Shown here: one piece after another, positions 53,406 to 62,661 of the stretch
How positions within the stretch are numbered: position 1 is the stretch's first letter
Layout of the letters: each line of letters begins with the position of its first letter
Assembly: GCA_004292745.1 (NCBI GenBank)
Contig: RDXH01000031.1
Location: 1 to 64,000 of the forward strand
DNA: 64,000 bases
DNA from: Oscillatoriales cyanobacterium
Lineage (GTDB): Bacteria > Cyanobacteriota > Cyanobacteriia > Cyanobacteriales > Microcoleaceae
Direction of reading: 5' to 3'
The notes under the pieces: model-generated
Database searches by the model: none
The model's input: the letters and a program-made list of their open reading frames with translations, nothing else
Told to the model about the DNA's origin: nothing
Position numbers and translations under genes: made by a program

Positions 53406-53805
53406 TCATCAGACTTTTGGTAAAAAGATAGTCAAGAACAGATATAGATTAGTTGTTGTTGATTCGTTATGGGTGGCGATCGCGTGCCAACAACCAATAG
53501 ACATCTCCCATAATTATTGTGGAACAGGCATCCTGCCTGTTCAAGACTCGCTTTTTGGGAGATGTCTAATTACGAATCACCACTTATCCCCAACCCAGGC
53601 GGGGCGGGGACTGACAGCCACCGCCCCCAAAACTCCAAACCATTCTCCCCTTCCCGGAACACCCCCTGTAGTCGCCGAAGAATCTGACGTAGCCAGAGGG
53701 AGGGAGTAAAGTAAGGTTGAAGCTGTCAATAGCAACAAACATATCCAGAACTTCCGAAAATCGACCCAATAATCTAAAATCTAAAATCTAAAATCTAAAA
53801 TCCTC
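53406..53805. other. 400-bp gap with hairpin element and AATCTAAA repeats
   Basis: Besides the family C element (53499-53567), the gap holds a CAGGCGGGGCGGGGACTG G-rich segment (around 53597) and four ATCTAAA heptamers directly before rodA (53770-53800), like the AATCTAAAATCTCAAATC tract before pheS (39025-39049). I see no gene. Confidence 0.6.
53499..53567. repeat. Nested hairpin element, family C copy 2
   Basis: AGACATCTCCC and GGGAGATGTCT form outer arms around TAATTATTGTG, the inner GAACAGGC/GCCTGTTC hairpin, and GCTTTTT. It matches the copy at 38868-38934 nearly base for base up to the inner hairpin, diverging only in the short spacer after it. Confidence 0.93.
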
Positions 53806-55068
53806 ATGTTTCAGAGAATACAAGTCAAAAATCGCTGGAAATCAATCCTCAAACCCTGGGCAGAAATAGACCCCTGGCTGTTCGCTGCTTGCATCGGCCT
53901 CACCGTATTCGGGGGAATCATGATTCACAGTGTTGAGATCAATCAAGGACTGATCGATTGGTGGCGACACTGGGTTACAGGCGGAGTAGGTTTGTGTTTA
54001 GCCATCATCATTTCCCGGTGTCGCTACGAAGTATTGATCCAGTGGAAATGGCCAATCTACATAGCGATCAATTTGTCACTGATTGCGGTGCGGTTTATCG
54101 GTAGTACAGGGCTCGGTGCCCAAAGGTGGATTAATATCGGCGGCTTCTACTTGCAACCGTCAGAATTTGCCAAAATCGGCATGATTATTACTTTAGCAGC
54201 CCTGATGCACGATAAAACAGTCCCTACGTTGCGGGATATGTTCAAGATGCTAGCAATCATGGCTGTACCCTGGGGATTGATTTTTGCCGAACCAAACTTG
54301 GGTACTTCTTTGGTATTTGGGGCGATAACCATGGGGATGTTTTACTGGGGTAATGTCAATCCCGGTTGGTTGATATTGCTATTTTCTCCTTTGTTCTCGG
54401 TGCTCCTCAATAACTTGTCTACACCGATTTGGGTAGGTTGGATATTAGTGGCGGGTGTGATTGCTTGGCGGTCTCTACCTTGGCGCTGGTTGGGGACTTT
54501 CGCTACAGTGCTGGTGAATGTGGTTTCGGGACAGGTCGGACATATTTTTTGGAGCGTGCTCAAAGATTATCAAAAAATGCGCCTGACTGGGTTTTTAAAC
54601 CCAGAAAAAGACCCTTTAGGTAGCGGATATCACTTGATTCAATCTCGGATTGCGATCGGTGCTGGCGAACTCAAGGGGAGGGGTTTGAATCAAGGAACCC
54701 AAACTCAACTTAACTTTATTCCCGAACAGCATACGGACTTTATCTTTTCAGCGATTGGCGAAGAATTAGGTTTTATTGGTTGTGTTTTAGTCTTATTTTG
54801 TTTCTGGCTAATTTGTTTACGGTTGGTGATTATTGCTCAAACTGCTAACGATAATTTTGGTTCTTTGTTGGCAATTGGTATATTGTCAATGTTGATTTTT
54901 CAAGTATTCGTGAATATTGGGATGAATATCGGCTTGGCACCTGTTACGGGGATTCCGCTACCTTTTTTGAGTTACGGTAATGCCTCGCTGCTGAGTAATT
55001 TTCTGGGGTTGGGGCTGGCGGAGTCGGTGGCGAATCGGCGACAGCGCAAGAAGATGTGGAATAGGTAA
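53806..55068 (+). CDS. rodA: Rod-shape-determining SEDS protein RodA
   Basis: A 420-residue SEDS-family peptidoglycan glycosyltransferase with about ten membrane helices. FIGSTGLGAQRWINIGGFYLQ (cited partly) and PSEFAKIG form the conserved extracellular loop, LIFAEPNLGTSLVF follows, and the signature PEQHTDFIFSAIGEELGF occurs near residues 305-322 with the catalytic-loop acids. It ends with GIPLPFLSYGNASLLSNF. The sequence features fit RodA (cell elongation) better than FtsW. Heptamer repeats immediately before the start displace any obvious promoter. Confidence 0.94.
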   Translation: MFQRIQVKNRWKSILKPWAEIDPWLFAACIGLTVFGGIMIHSVEINQGLIDWWRHWVTGGVGLCLAIIISRCRYEVLIQWKWPIYIAINLSLIAVRFIGSTGLGAQRWINIGGFYLQPSEFAKIGMIITLAALMHDKTVPTLRDMFKMLAIMAVPWGLIFAEPNLGTSLVFGAITMGMFYWGNVNPGWLILLFSPLFSVLLNNLSTPIWVGWILVAGVIAWRSLPWRWLGTFATVLVNVVSGQVGHIFWSVLKDYQKMRLTGFLNPEKDPLGSGYHLIQSRIAIGAGELKGRGLNQGTQTQLNFIPEQHTDFIFSAIGEELGFIGCVLVLFCFWLICLRLVIIAQTANDNFGSLLAIGILSMLIFQVFVNIGMNIGLAPVTGIPLPFLSYGNASLLSNFLGLGLAESVANRRQRKKMWNR

Positions 55069-55069
55069 A

Positions 55070-55185
55070 AAATATTGGTTATTGGTTATTGGTTAGTTGT
55101 TATTGGTTATTGGTTAGTTGCACCGCAAATAACCAACAACCAACAACTAACAAACAACTAATAACTAACAACTAATAACCAATGC
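55070..55185. repeat. Inverted TTGGTTA/TAACCAA heptamer region
   Basis: ATTGGTTATTGGTTAGTTG units followed by ACCAACAACTAACAA and TAATAACCAATG units form a long AT-rich inverted repeat between the convergent rodA and pxcA genes. It can fold into a hairpin and probably serves as a bidirectional terminator. Confidence 0.8.
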
Positions 55186-56634
55186 CCAATGCGCGATTCC
55201 CCATTCCCCATTCCCCATTCCCCATTCCCCATTCCCCATTCCCCATTCCCCATTCCCCATTCCCCATTCCCCATTCCCCATTCCCCATTCCCCATAAGTA
55301 GCCACAGCAGAAGGAGAACTCCGATTTAAGTAGCGGAATATCCAATACTTAAATACGGTATCCAAAATCACAGGAAAAGTGGCAATGAACAGAAATATGA
55401 ACTGCCGATTTTCTGGTAGTCCGAAATGTCTTGATACACCTTCCAGAATTACTTCCCAACCGTGGGGTGAGTGGAATCCGACAAACACATCGGTAAACAA
55501 AATAATCACAAAAGCCTTTGCACTGTCACTGAGACCATAAACCACATCGTCCATAAAAGACTTGACAATTTCAATTTCTTTCTTGTTGGTGAGGAGAATC
55601 ATCACAAAAGCCAGACAGGAAATCAAATCCGCAAATACATTTTTGATGGCCCCAGAGCTTTCACTCCCGAATTCTTCAGCTATTTCCAGAGCTTTTTCTT
55701 CAATTCTCTTTTCGGTTTCTTCTGGAGAAATCGCTGGAGCCCTACCAATTAATGTTTGAAATTTCAGGTGTTGCTCAAACTTTTCCAATTCTTTAAAGGC
55801 TTCCTCTTCCAAATCAACATTAATGAAAAGAGGAGCATTGTTATTAATTGTTACCCGATCGACTATCGGTCCAATTATAAAAGTTTTGGCGATTTGATGA
55901 GTCAACAGTGGCACTAATATCAAAAGTAAAATAAACCTCAAAGAAATGACTGTTTTTACTTTTGAGTTACGAAAATTTTTAACTACTTCTTTTTCCGCGG
56001 CCGGATCTAACTCTTTAGTAATGCGATTCAAGGTTCCCAAAAGCGATCTGGGCAATAAACTCACTTCCTCAATATAAGTATCAACTCCCTCAGCGTCACT
56101 GGGGATGGAGTTAGGGGAACCGTTATTTTGGTAAGGCTGAGGACTGCCAGTTTTAGAACTAATGGGAAGATTGGGACTATTAGAAATTGGTACAATAGCC
56201 GTGGGTTTACGATTAATGTAGCGGGCGATGACCCCATCAATAAACTCTAACTTTTCAAATACAAGGGAAGCTCGATCTTTGGTATCTATGCCGAATCCAC
56301 GGTGGTAACGATCGACCAAAACTCCACTCTTCGGTTGAGCAGCCACCCGCTCTGGTAGTTCCAAAAAAGCACGGCTGGCATTAAACTCAACCATTCTAGT
56401 TTGAATGGCTTTGAGGTATTTTTGTAGATCGGATTTAAAGTAAGATAAAGTGCTGTCTCCGTAATCGCCCGAGCGATCGCCAATGGGTTGACCACCAAAA
56501 TGCTCGTCTTCGATCGCCTTAATTGCCAAAGCAGCTTCGTAAGCTTGTTCTAGAGCTCTTTCCGGCGTTTCTCGATACCATTGGCGAGCAGTGTAGAGAT
56601 ATTTTACAAATCTGTTCCAGGGAGAAGTATTCAT
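55165..56634 (-). CDS. pxcA: Proton extrusion protein PxcA with repeat-encoded tail
   Basis: A 489-residue member of the PxcA/CemA family, needed for light-induced Na-dependent proton extrusion in Synechocystis. A soluble N-terminal half (FVKYLYTARQWYRETPERAL, then FFELP-like regions) is followed by about four membrane helices (~230-440, including FILLLILVPLLTHQIAKTFI, cited in part). RYLNRSSPSAVATYGE is the typical family end, near residue 446. Residues ~447-480 (WGMGNGEWGMGNGE) are encoded by a 14-copy heptamer array, and the last ten residues by DNA beyond it. The tail is thus an acquired extension. Confidence 0.93.
   Translation of the reverse strand: MNTSPWNRFVKYLYTARQWYRETPERALEQAYEAALAIKAIEDEHFGGQPIGDRSGDYGDSTLSYFKSDLQKYLKAIQTRMVEFNASRAFLELPERVAAQPKSGVLVDRYHRGFGIDTKDRASLVFEKLEFIDGVIARYINRKPTAIVPISNSPNLPISSKTGSPQPYQNNGSPNSIPSDAEGVDTYIEEVSLLPRSLLGTLNRITKELDPAAEKEVVKNFRNSKVKTVISLRFILLLILVPLLTHQIAKTFIIGPIVDRVTINNNAPLFINVDLEEEAFKELEKFEQHLKFQTLIGRAPAISPEETEKRIEEKALEIAEEFGSESSGAIKNVFADLISCLAFVMILLTNKKEIEIVKSFMDDVVYGLSDSAKAFVIILFTDVFVGFHSPHGWEVILEGVSRHFGLPENRQFIFLFIATFPVILDTVFKYWIFRYLNRSSPSAVATYGEWGMGNGEWGMGNGEWGMGNGEWGMGNGEWGIAHWALVISC
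55196..55293. repeat. Heptamer array (ATTCCCC)x14 in pxcA 3' end
   Basis: Fourteen perfect copies of ATTCCCC (55196-55293), the longest such array in the window. On the minus strand it reads GGGGAAT, the same unit as 20383-20445, and is translated as the tail of PxcA. Seven bases per unit means that gain or loss of a copy shifts the reading frame. Confidence 0.98.
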
Positions 56635-56715
56635 AGCTAAAGCTGGTTAGTCTACGGTGGGATTAGTAGTTAAAGTATTCATGGTATAGTAGCAAACTTA
56701 CTTAGATTAGAAATC

Positions 56716-58908
56716 GTGTCTTCGGATTCAATTTGGATTGTCGGAGCCGCTCGCAGTGGCAAAACCAGTCGCCTAATTGAACAGTTCTGCCAGTGGAGCA
56801 AAACTGTTAAGCCTCTGTCAGCAAGAGTTTCAAGTCGCTTGGGCTCTGGCCATCGCAGGCTGGGACAGACTGGGCGAGCAATTTTAGTTTTAGCAGCTAA
56901 TGGAGAAAATCGCCTGGAATTGGCCGATCGCATCGCCGTCGCCACCCAAGGAAAATATACCTTTAACTCAACCACACCCTTTGGCTTTTTCGAGCAGGAG
57001 GTAATGCTTTTTTGGCCGCTGCTAATGGATTCCCTGGAATTGAGGGCCCAATTTCCCCGGAGGCTGCAACCTGAAACTGAACTGGAACTTGCAACTAGAC
57101 TATGGCGTCACGAGCTAGACGAAGGGATTTTGCAACAAACAGGGGTAAGTCCAAATCGCATGGTGCGTCGAACTCTAGATTTGTTACAACTGGCTGCGGT
57201 TAGCGGGACACCGATGGAGACAATTCCCACTATTCTGGAACAGGGATTTGCTCAGCAAAGTGGCCAGACTCGTCTGTGGACTACCATGGGAGAGTTGCTG
57301 GGAAGATGGCGGGAATGGTGTTTGACAAGGGGGCTGCTGACTTACGGAATTATTGGGGAACTCTACTGGCGCTATCTGTTGCAGAATCCCACTTACCAAG
57401 AGCGTTTAGCCTCGCGATACCAAGCAGTCATCGCTGACGATGTGGATGATTATCCAGCTATCAGTCGCGATTTGTTGGAGTTTTTGCTGTCTTCAGGGGC
57501 GACGGGGGCCTTCACCTACAATCGAGATGGAGGAGTGCGCTTGGGCTTAGGGGCTGATACGGAATATATGGCTCAACTGGAAACACGCTGTGCCACAGTG
57601 GAATACTTGGATCGAAAAGCAGGTTTAGCCAAAGATATTGGTGAGTTAGCGGTGAATTTAGCTGTTAATTTTGAGGCTTTTTATCCTTTTGGTTTGAGTT
57701 TTCCTGGGGAGGTGCGATCGATCCAAACTACCTCACGGGCCCAACTGCTGCGAGAAACGGCTGAAATCATTGCTGAGGCGGTTAAGTCAAAGGCTGTGGC
57801 ACCGGGGGAGATAGCCGTAATTGCTCCTGGTATAGATGCGATCGCCCGTTACACCCTCACAGAAATTTTAGCCCGCGACAACATCGCCACGGAATCCCTC
57901 AACGATCAGCGTCCCTTGTCAAGTACCCCAGCGATTCGAGCTTTGTTGACAGTGCTAGCGTTAGTTTATCCGGGACTAGGCCGTTTAGTCGATCGAGACG
58001 CAGTAGCGGAAATGCTGGTAGTGTTAAGCAGGCAGAGAAACCGCCCATGGGAAGAGGAACCGGAAGCAGAGGCTAACAATCCCACGTCTAAAATCCCAAA
58101 TTTAAAATCGATCGACCCCGTGAGAGCTGGTTTAATTGCCGATAGCTGTTTTTGTCCAAATCTCGATCGACCCCAATTGTTACCGTTGACAGCCTTTCCT
58201 CGATGGGACAGACTCGGATACCGAGCGGCGGCGGCTTACGAAGACATTGTGGAGTGGATCGAACAACAGCGGAGGCAACAACAGGAGCGACTGTTGCCGA
58301 GTCCTATTTCCCTGCTCGATCGAGCTATCCAGAAATTTCTGATCTTCGATCGATACCTAGCCTACGATCGACTAGCAGCCCTGCGAGAATTAATGGAAAC
58401 TGCCACTCACTATTGGGAAATAGACGGACGAATGCAGCAAATAGAACCAAAGTCCGGTGGCGACTCCGAGACGATCGCCCGTTTTATTCATTTATTGCGC
58501 CAAGGAACCGTCACCGCCAACCCCTTTCCAGTCAGGCCAGATGGGCCCGACGGCCAAACCGTCACCATCGCCAATATCTTTCAGTACCGCAGCAGTCGTC
58601 GCGCCCACCAATGGCATTTTTGGCTAGATGCGGGTTCGCCACTGTGGCTGAGTGGGGGTGCGGCGACGCTGTATGGTGCTCCTTTGTTTTGGCGATCGCA
58701 ACAGGGGCGATCGTGGCAAAGTGAAGACGAAGAAACAGAAGGACAACAGCGACTGCGGCGAATTCTGGTAGATTTGTTAAGTCGCTGTTCCCAACTTTAC
58801 CTGTGCCACAGCGAACTCGCCGTCAACGGACAAGAACAAACCGGGCCACTTCTGCCTCTAATTCATAACTCTGTTTCTTATCAAAGGCGATCGAACGCTA
58901 GAAGGTAG
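56716..58908 (+). CDS. UvrD/AddB-like P-loop protein
   Basis: A 730-residue protein. Walker A is GAARSGKT (10-17). ILVLAANGENRLELADRI follows, as in the second UvrD/AddB motif. QAVIADDVDDYPAISRDLLE (~236-255) corresponds to the Walker B / motif II strand but with Asp-Val-Asp-Asp instead of the usual DExxD. IAVIAPGIDAIARYTLTEIL (~370-390) resembles the 2A domain of SF1A helicases. No iron-sulfur nuclease end is seen. It therefore looks like a DNA-repair-type SF1 ATPase of the AddB/UvrD kind with altered motifs. The start is GTG at 56716, divergent from pxcA. Confidence 0.7.
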   Translation: MSSDSIWIVGAARSGKTSRLIEQFCQWSKTVKPLSARVSSRLGSGHRRLGQTGRAILVLAANGENRLELADRIAVATQGKYTFNSTTPFGFFEQEVMLFWPLLMDSLELRAQFPRRLQPETELELATRLWRHELDEGILQQTGVSPNRMVRRTLDLLQLAAVSGTPMETIPTILEQGFAQQSGQTRLWTTMGELLGRWREWCLTRGLLTYGIIGELYWRYLLQNPTYQERLASRYQAVIADDVDDYPAISRDLLEFLLSSGATGAFTYNRDGGVRLGLGADTEYMAQLETRCATVEYLDRKAGLAKDIGELAVNLAVNFEAFYPFGLSFPGEVRSIQTTSRAQLLRETAEIIAEAVKSKAVAPGEIAVIAPGIDAIARYTLTEILARDNIATESLNDQRPLSSTPAIRALLTVLALVYPGLGRLVDRDAVAEMLVVLSRQRNRPWEEEPEAEANNPTSKIPNLKSIDPVRAGLIADSCFCPNLDRPQLLPLTAFPRWDRLGYRAAAAYEDIVEWIEQQRRQQQERLLPSPISLLDRAIQKFLIFDRYLAYDRLAALRELMETATHYWEIDGRMQQIEPKSGGDSETIARFIHLLRQGTVTANPFPVRPDGPDGQTVTIANIFQYRSSRRAHQWHFWLDAGSPLWLSGGAATLYGAPLFWRSQQGRSWQSEDEETEGQQRLRRILVDLLSRCSQLYLCHSELAVNGQEQTGPLLPLIHNSVSYQRRSNARR

Positions 58909-59262
58909 AAGTGATTAGTTACTTGTTATTGGTTATTTGTTATTTGCTGATTGTTAGTTGTTCCTTCTAATAACCAATCCCTTCTCTTCGTCTAATACTC
59001 AATTCCTCCGCCCAATACCCAAGAATACCTAATTTGTAAAAAAAAGGCTGTACCCAAAACTAACATCAAAACCAGCAAAGAATAATAGTTGTAGAACAAA
59101 AAATAAACCGAATAAAAAATACCTATAGCCATTGGTGAATTAATTCAGTATCTTAGAAAAGAACAAGATTATTCATCGATCTAAAGCCGACATTTGGGCA
59201 ATAAACTGATATTAATCAGTCTTAAAAATCAATCCGAATCATAGTTTAAAGGAGCCAAAATT
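58909..59262 (+). promoter_or_regulatory. Upstream region of the first RTX gene
   Basis: About 350 bp without a gene. It begins with TTGTTATTGGTTATT-type heptamers (58918-58975). Near the gene lie AT-rich stretches and a clear ribosome site AAAGGAG (about 59249-59255) before ATG. No promoter boxes are assigned with confidence. Confidence 0.5.
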
Positions 59263-62200
59263 ATGCCGAGTGCAGTACCATTTATTCCGGTGCCAACGCC
59301 AACCCCAACGCCAACTCCAGAGCCAACACCAACTCCAGAGACAACGCCCACTCCGGCAACAACTCCAACTCCGGCAACAACTCCAACTCCGGCCCCAACG
59401 CCAACACCCGCCGACGATACATTTGGGGGGATAGACGACACCTTGGGTGGAGGTGGCAGCACGACACCCGCAATCATCGGCGGGATTATCCGCGGTACAG
59501 ACAAAAACGACACCTTGATAGGCAGTATCGGCCCCGACGTGATTTCTGGGCTGCAAGGCAACGATAACCTCCAAGGTGGGGAGGGCGACGACCTGGTATT
59601 TGGCAACGAAGATGATGATGTACTATTCGGCGGACCAGGTAACGACGCTCTCGACGGCGGTTCAGGACTAGATACGCTCTACGGAGGGAAAGGTAGCGAC
59701 TCCCTAGACGGGGGAAATAACCCCGACCTGCTTTATGGTAATGACGGCAACGACACCGTAGTGGGAGGGGAAGGCAGAGACACAGCTTTCGGTGGCAAAG
59801 GCGGTGACAGCCTGCGCGGTGGCTTGGGTGATGATAGTATGTTTGGCGATCGAGGTGATGACGTTCTTTGGGGCGACCAAGGTAACGACTCCCTGTTCGG
59901 TGGCGACGGCGACGACCTGGTATTTGGCAACGAAGGAGGCGACTGGCTCTACGGCAACGTCGGCGCGGACACAATTTTTGCCAATGATGGGGACGACATC
60001 ATTTTCGGCGGTGCTGGCGAGGACATCATGGATGGTGGTGCTGGCAACGACGTTCTGTGGGGAGAAACAGGCAAAGACTTAGTTTCAGGAGGCGAAGGTA
60101 AAGATGTCTTCGTCATGGCCCGTGTTAGCTCTCCCGGCATTGGTGGCAGCACAGACCCCGTATTTATCACCAGCGGCGGCCCTGACATTGGTGATGCCGA
60201 TATTTTTACAGATTTTCGCCTTGGCGAAGATCTAATTGGGTTAAGCGGAGACCTCAAATTTGAAGATTTGATCATCTTCCAAAGCAGCGACACCAAAGCA
60301 GGCAGTACGATTATTCGCAACGGTGTCAGTGGCGACTTTTTAGCAGTATTGCCCGGAGTGGACAGCAGAACCCTCGGCCGCAGCAGTTTTGTGATTGGCC
60401 AGACAGTTCCCGGCAGCGCTACCCCTCTCCCCACACCGACTCCAGACACGACTCCGACACCAAATCCGACACCAACTCCAACTCCAAATCCGACACCAAC
60501 TCCAAATCCGACACCAACTCCAACTCCAAATCCGACACCAACTCCAACACCAACTCCAACTCCAAATCCGACACCAACTCCAACACCAAATCCGACACCA
60601 ACTCCAACACCAACTCCAACTCCAACTCCCTTGCTCAATCAGGCTCCAAAGGCAGTCAACGACAACTTCACCACCGTGGCGGGACAAACACTTAGTCTCA
60701 ACGTCCTGTTAAACGACACTGACCCGGACAATAACATTCTGACTGTGACCACTTTTACCGCCACCAGCAAGGGGAGTTTGACTCCTGTGGGCGGTGGCAG
60801 TTTCAAATACACCCCGAATGCTGGCTTTTCTGGTGCCGACAGCTTTAGTTACTCCATCTCAGATGGCAGAGGAGGTACAAGTCAGGCAGTAGCGACAATC
60901 AACGTCAGTAGCCCGCCGAAGCTAGCAATTAATGATGGTGTAGTTGTTGCTAAAAGTGCTCCGATTGGGACAATTACGGCGGCCGATTTGTTAGTTACAG
61001 ACAGCGACAACACGCCGTCGGAAATTGTTTACACGATTACTCAAGCCCCTAACGCCAACAAAGGCTTTATCCAAAGGGGTACTGCTTTGTTGAATGTCGG
61101 CAGTAAATTCACCCAAGACGATATCAATAACAACATCATCAAATACAACCTGTTACCGACAGGTGGCAACGACAGTTTTACATTTACAGCCTCAGACGGT
61201 TCTGGGACGATCGGACCGGCATCCTTCAGTATTACCGTTGTAGATAGTATCGTCGATCGCAGCAACCTCCCAGCCAGCAGCTTTACAGGCAGCAACCTGA
61301 GCGACTTTATCATCGGGGGTCCGGGAGAGGATACCATCAGTGGCGGTGATGGCAACGACATCATTGACGGTAGAGCAGGCAACGACCTAGTATTCGGTCA
61401 AGCAGGGAATGACTCTCTGCTAGGTTTTACAGGTAACGACACCATCGACGGAGGCGAAGGCAACGACACCATCGACGGCGAAGACGGCATCGATTCCCTC
61501 CTAGGCGGGGTGGGTAATGACCTGATGTTTGGGGGTAATGACAACGACATCCTCAGTGGCGGTGACGGTAGCGATACCATTGACGGTGGCACTGGCAATG
61601 ACTCCGTACTTGGGGAAGTTGGCGACGACTCGATACTTGGCGGCGTTGGTAACGACACCTTATTTGGCGGGGTTGGCGACGACTCCATCGAAGGCGGTGT
61701 TGGTGATGACATCCTCGACGGCGGTATCGGCAGAGACTTACTCGATGGCGGTATCAATAACGACTCCATCTCCGGTGGCGACAGCGACGACACCATTTTG
61801 GGTGGAGAGGGCAACGATACTGAACTCGGAGGTGCGGGCAATGACTATCTCTTGGGCGAAGCTGGTAGCGACTCGCTGTTGGGAGATGCGGGAGACGACA
61901 CCATCGATGGTGGCATTGGCAGCGATAGTCTGAGTGGCGGCTTCGGCAACGACTTGCTGTTGGGTGCTGATGACAATGACTCGCTTTCTGGCGGTGCGGG
62001 CAATGATATTATCGGCGGCGGTGCTGGTTCTGACTTACTCACGGGGGATGTTGGCAATGATTTCTTCTACTACGAGACTCCTAACGAAGGTGTGGATATT
62101 ATTGCTGATTTTAACAACGGTAATGGCAACGATAACTTCTTGTTCAGGTCTGCAAACTTTGGTGGCTTTACTAACTCTGGCACTGCTAACGATTTCACCA

Positions 62201-62508
62201 GTTTTATCGTCAGAAATATTGGCAGTGGTGGAGACAATATCAGCAAGCAATCGGTCATTTTGTTTGAAAATAAATTCGACAATGCTCAAGCAGTGAATGC
62301 AGTATTGAAAAATCAGAATGGTTCGGGCAAAACAGGAGCTTTCTTTGTGTATCTGAATAATACTTTCAACAAGTATGTTCTCGGCTTCGATCCGAATGCT
62401 GCTGATGACAGTCTCCCAGCTTTTGATTTGGCTGTGTTGAATTCTATTCCTACAGTCCCAGGTTCTCTGAGCACGGTGATTACTGCGTCGCAGTTTAAGT
62501 TCATTTAA
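59263..62508 (+). CDS. Large RTX calcium-binding protein with Cadherin-like and CSPG domains
   Basis: A 1081-residue, acidic, secreted-type protein without a classical signal peptide. Residues 5-47 are Thr-Pro-rich. RTX block I (~85-285) has many GGxGxDxLx nonapeptides (for example [11 protein letters not shown]). A module then follows, starting [12 protein letters not shown] and ending [20 protein letters not shown] (~288-382). A TPTPTPNP linker (~386-457), a cadherin-like domain (~460-545) and a CSPG-type repeat (~550-665) come next. RTX block II (~676-933) and a C-terminal secretion-type region end the protein. It probably binds calcium at the cell surface and leaves by type I secretion; an adhesive or gliding role is inference. 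Confidence 0.9.
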   Translation: MPSAVPFIPVPTPTPTPTPEPTPTPETTPTPATTPTPATTPTPAPTPTPADDTFGGIDDTLGGGGSTTPAIIGGIIRGTDKNDTLIGSIGPDVISGLQGNDNLQGGEGDDLVFGNEDDDVLFGGPGNDALDGGSGLDTLYGGKGSDSLDGGNNPDLLYGNDGNDTVVGGEGRDTAFGGKGGDSLRGGLGDDSMFGDRGDDVLWGDQGNDSLFGGDGDDLVFGNEGGDWLYGNVGADTIFANDGDDIIFGGAGEDIMDGGAGNDVLWGETGKDLVSGGEGKDVFVMARVSSPGIGGSTDPVFITSGGPDIGDADIFTDFRLGEDLIGLSGDLKFEDLIIFQSSDTKAGSTIIRNGVSGDFLAVLPGVDSRTLGRSSFVIGQTVPGSATPLPTPTPDTTPTPNPTPTPTPNPTPTPNPTPTPTPNPTPTPTPTPTPNPTPTPTPNPTPTPTPTPTPTPLLNQAPKAVNDNFTTVAGQTLSLNVLLNDTDPDNNILTVTTFTATSKGSLTPVGGGSFKYTPNAGFSGADSFSYSISDGRGGTSQAVATINVSSPPKLAINDGVVVAKSAPIGTITAADLLVTDSDNTPSEIVYTITQAPNANKGFIQRGTALLNVGSKFTQDDINNNIIKYNLLPTGGNDSFTFTASDGSGTIGPASFSITVVDSIVDRSNLPASSFTGSNLSDFIIGGPGEDTISGGDGNDIIDGRAGNDLVFGQAGNDSLLGFTGNDTIDGGEGNDTIDGEDGIDSLLGGVGNDLMFGGNDNDILSGGDGSDTIDGGTGNDSVLGEVGDDSILGGVGNDTLFGGVGDDSIEGGVGDDILDGGIGRDLLDGGINNDSISGGDSDDTILGGEGNDTELGGAGNDYLLGEAGSDSLLGDAGDDTIDGGIGSDSLSGGFGNDLLLGADDNDSLSGGAGNDIIGGGAGSDLLTGDVGNDFFYYETPNEGVDIIADFNNGNGNDNFLFRSANFGGFTNSGTANDFTSFIVRNIGSGGDNISKQSVILFENKFDNAQAVNAVLKNQNGSGKTGAFFVYLNNTFNKYVLGFDPNAADDSLPAFDLAVLNSIPTVPGSLSTVITASQFKFI

Positions 62509-62532
62509 CCTGAGATATGGGCTCATTCTTAA

Positions 62533-62599
62533 GAACAGGCTTTCCGGCCTGTTCCACAAGGAGTGAATTTGATTGTGGGGTGGGTCGGAGAACCCACCC
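62533..62599. repeat. Two hairpins between the RTX genes
   Basis: GAACAGGC/GCCTGTTC (62533-62554, loop TTTCCG) belongs to the small hairpin family of 33524, 38890 and 53522. GGGTGGGT/ACCCACCC (62578-62599, loop CGGAGA) is a perfect 8-bp stem. Either could terminate the first RTX transcript. Confidence 0.8.
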
Positions 62600-62661
62600 A
62601 TAAAAGACTTGTTGAGAATCTATTGTTTAATGTTTGAATAGAACCACAAGGAGGCCGAATT

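Noticed and set aside
59949-60638. Minus-strand frame opposite the RTX gene (VGVGVGFGV repeats)
   Set aside because: Antisense of the TPTPNP linker; the plus-strand RTX protein is clearly the gene.
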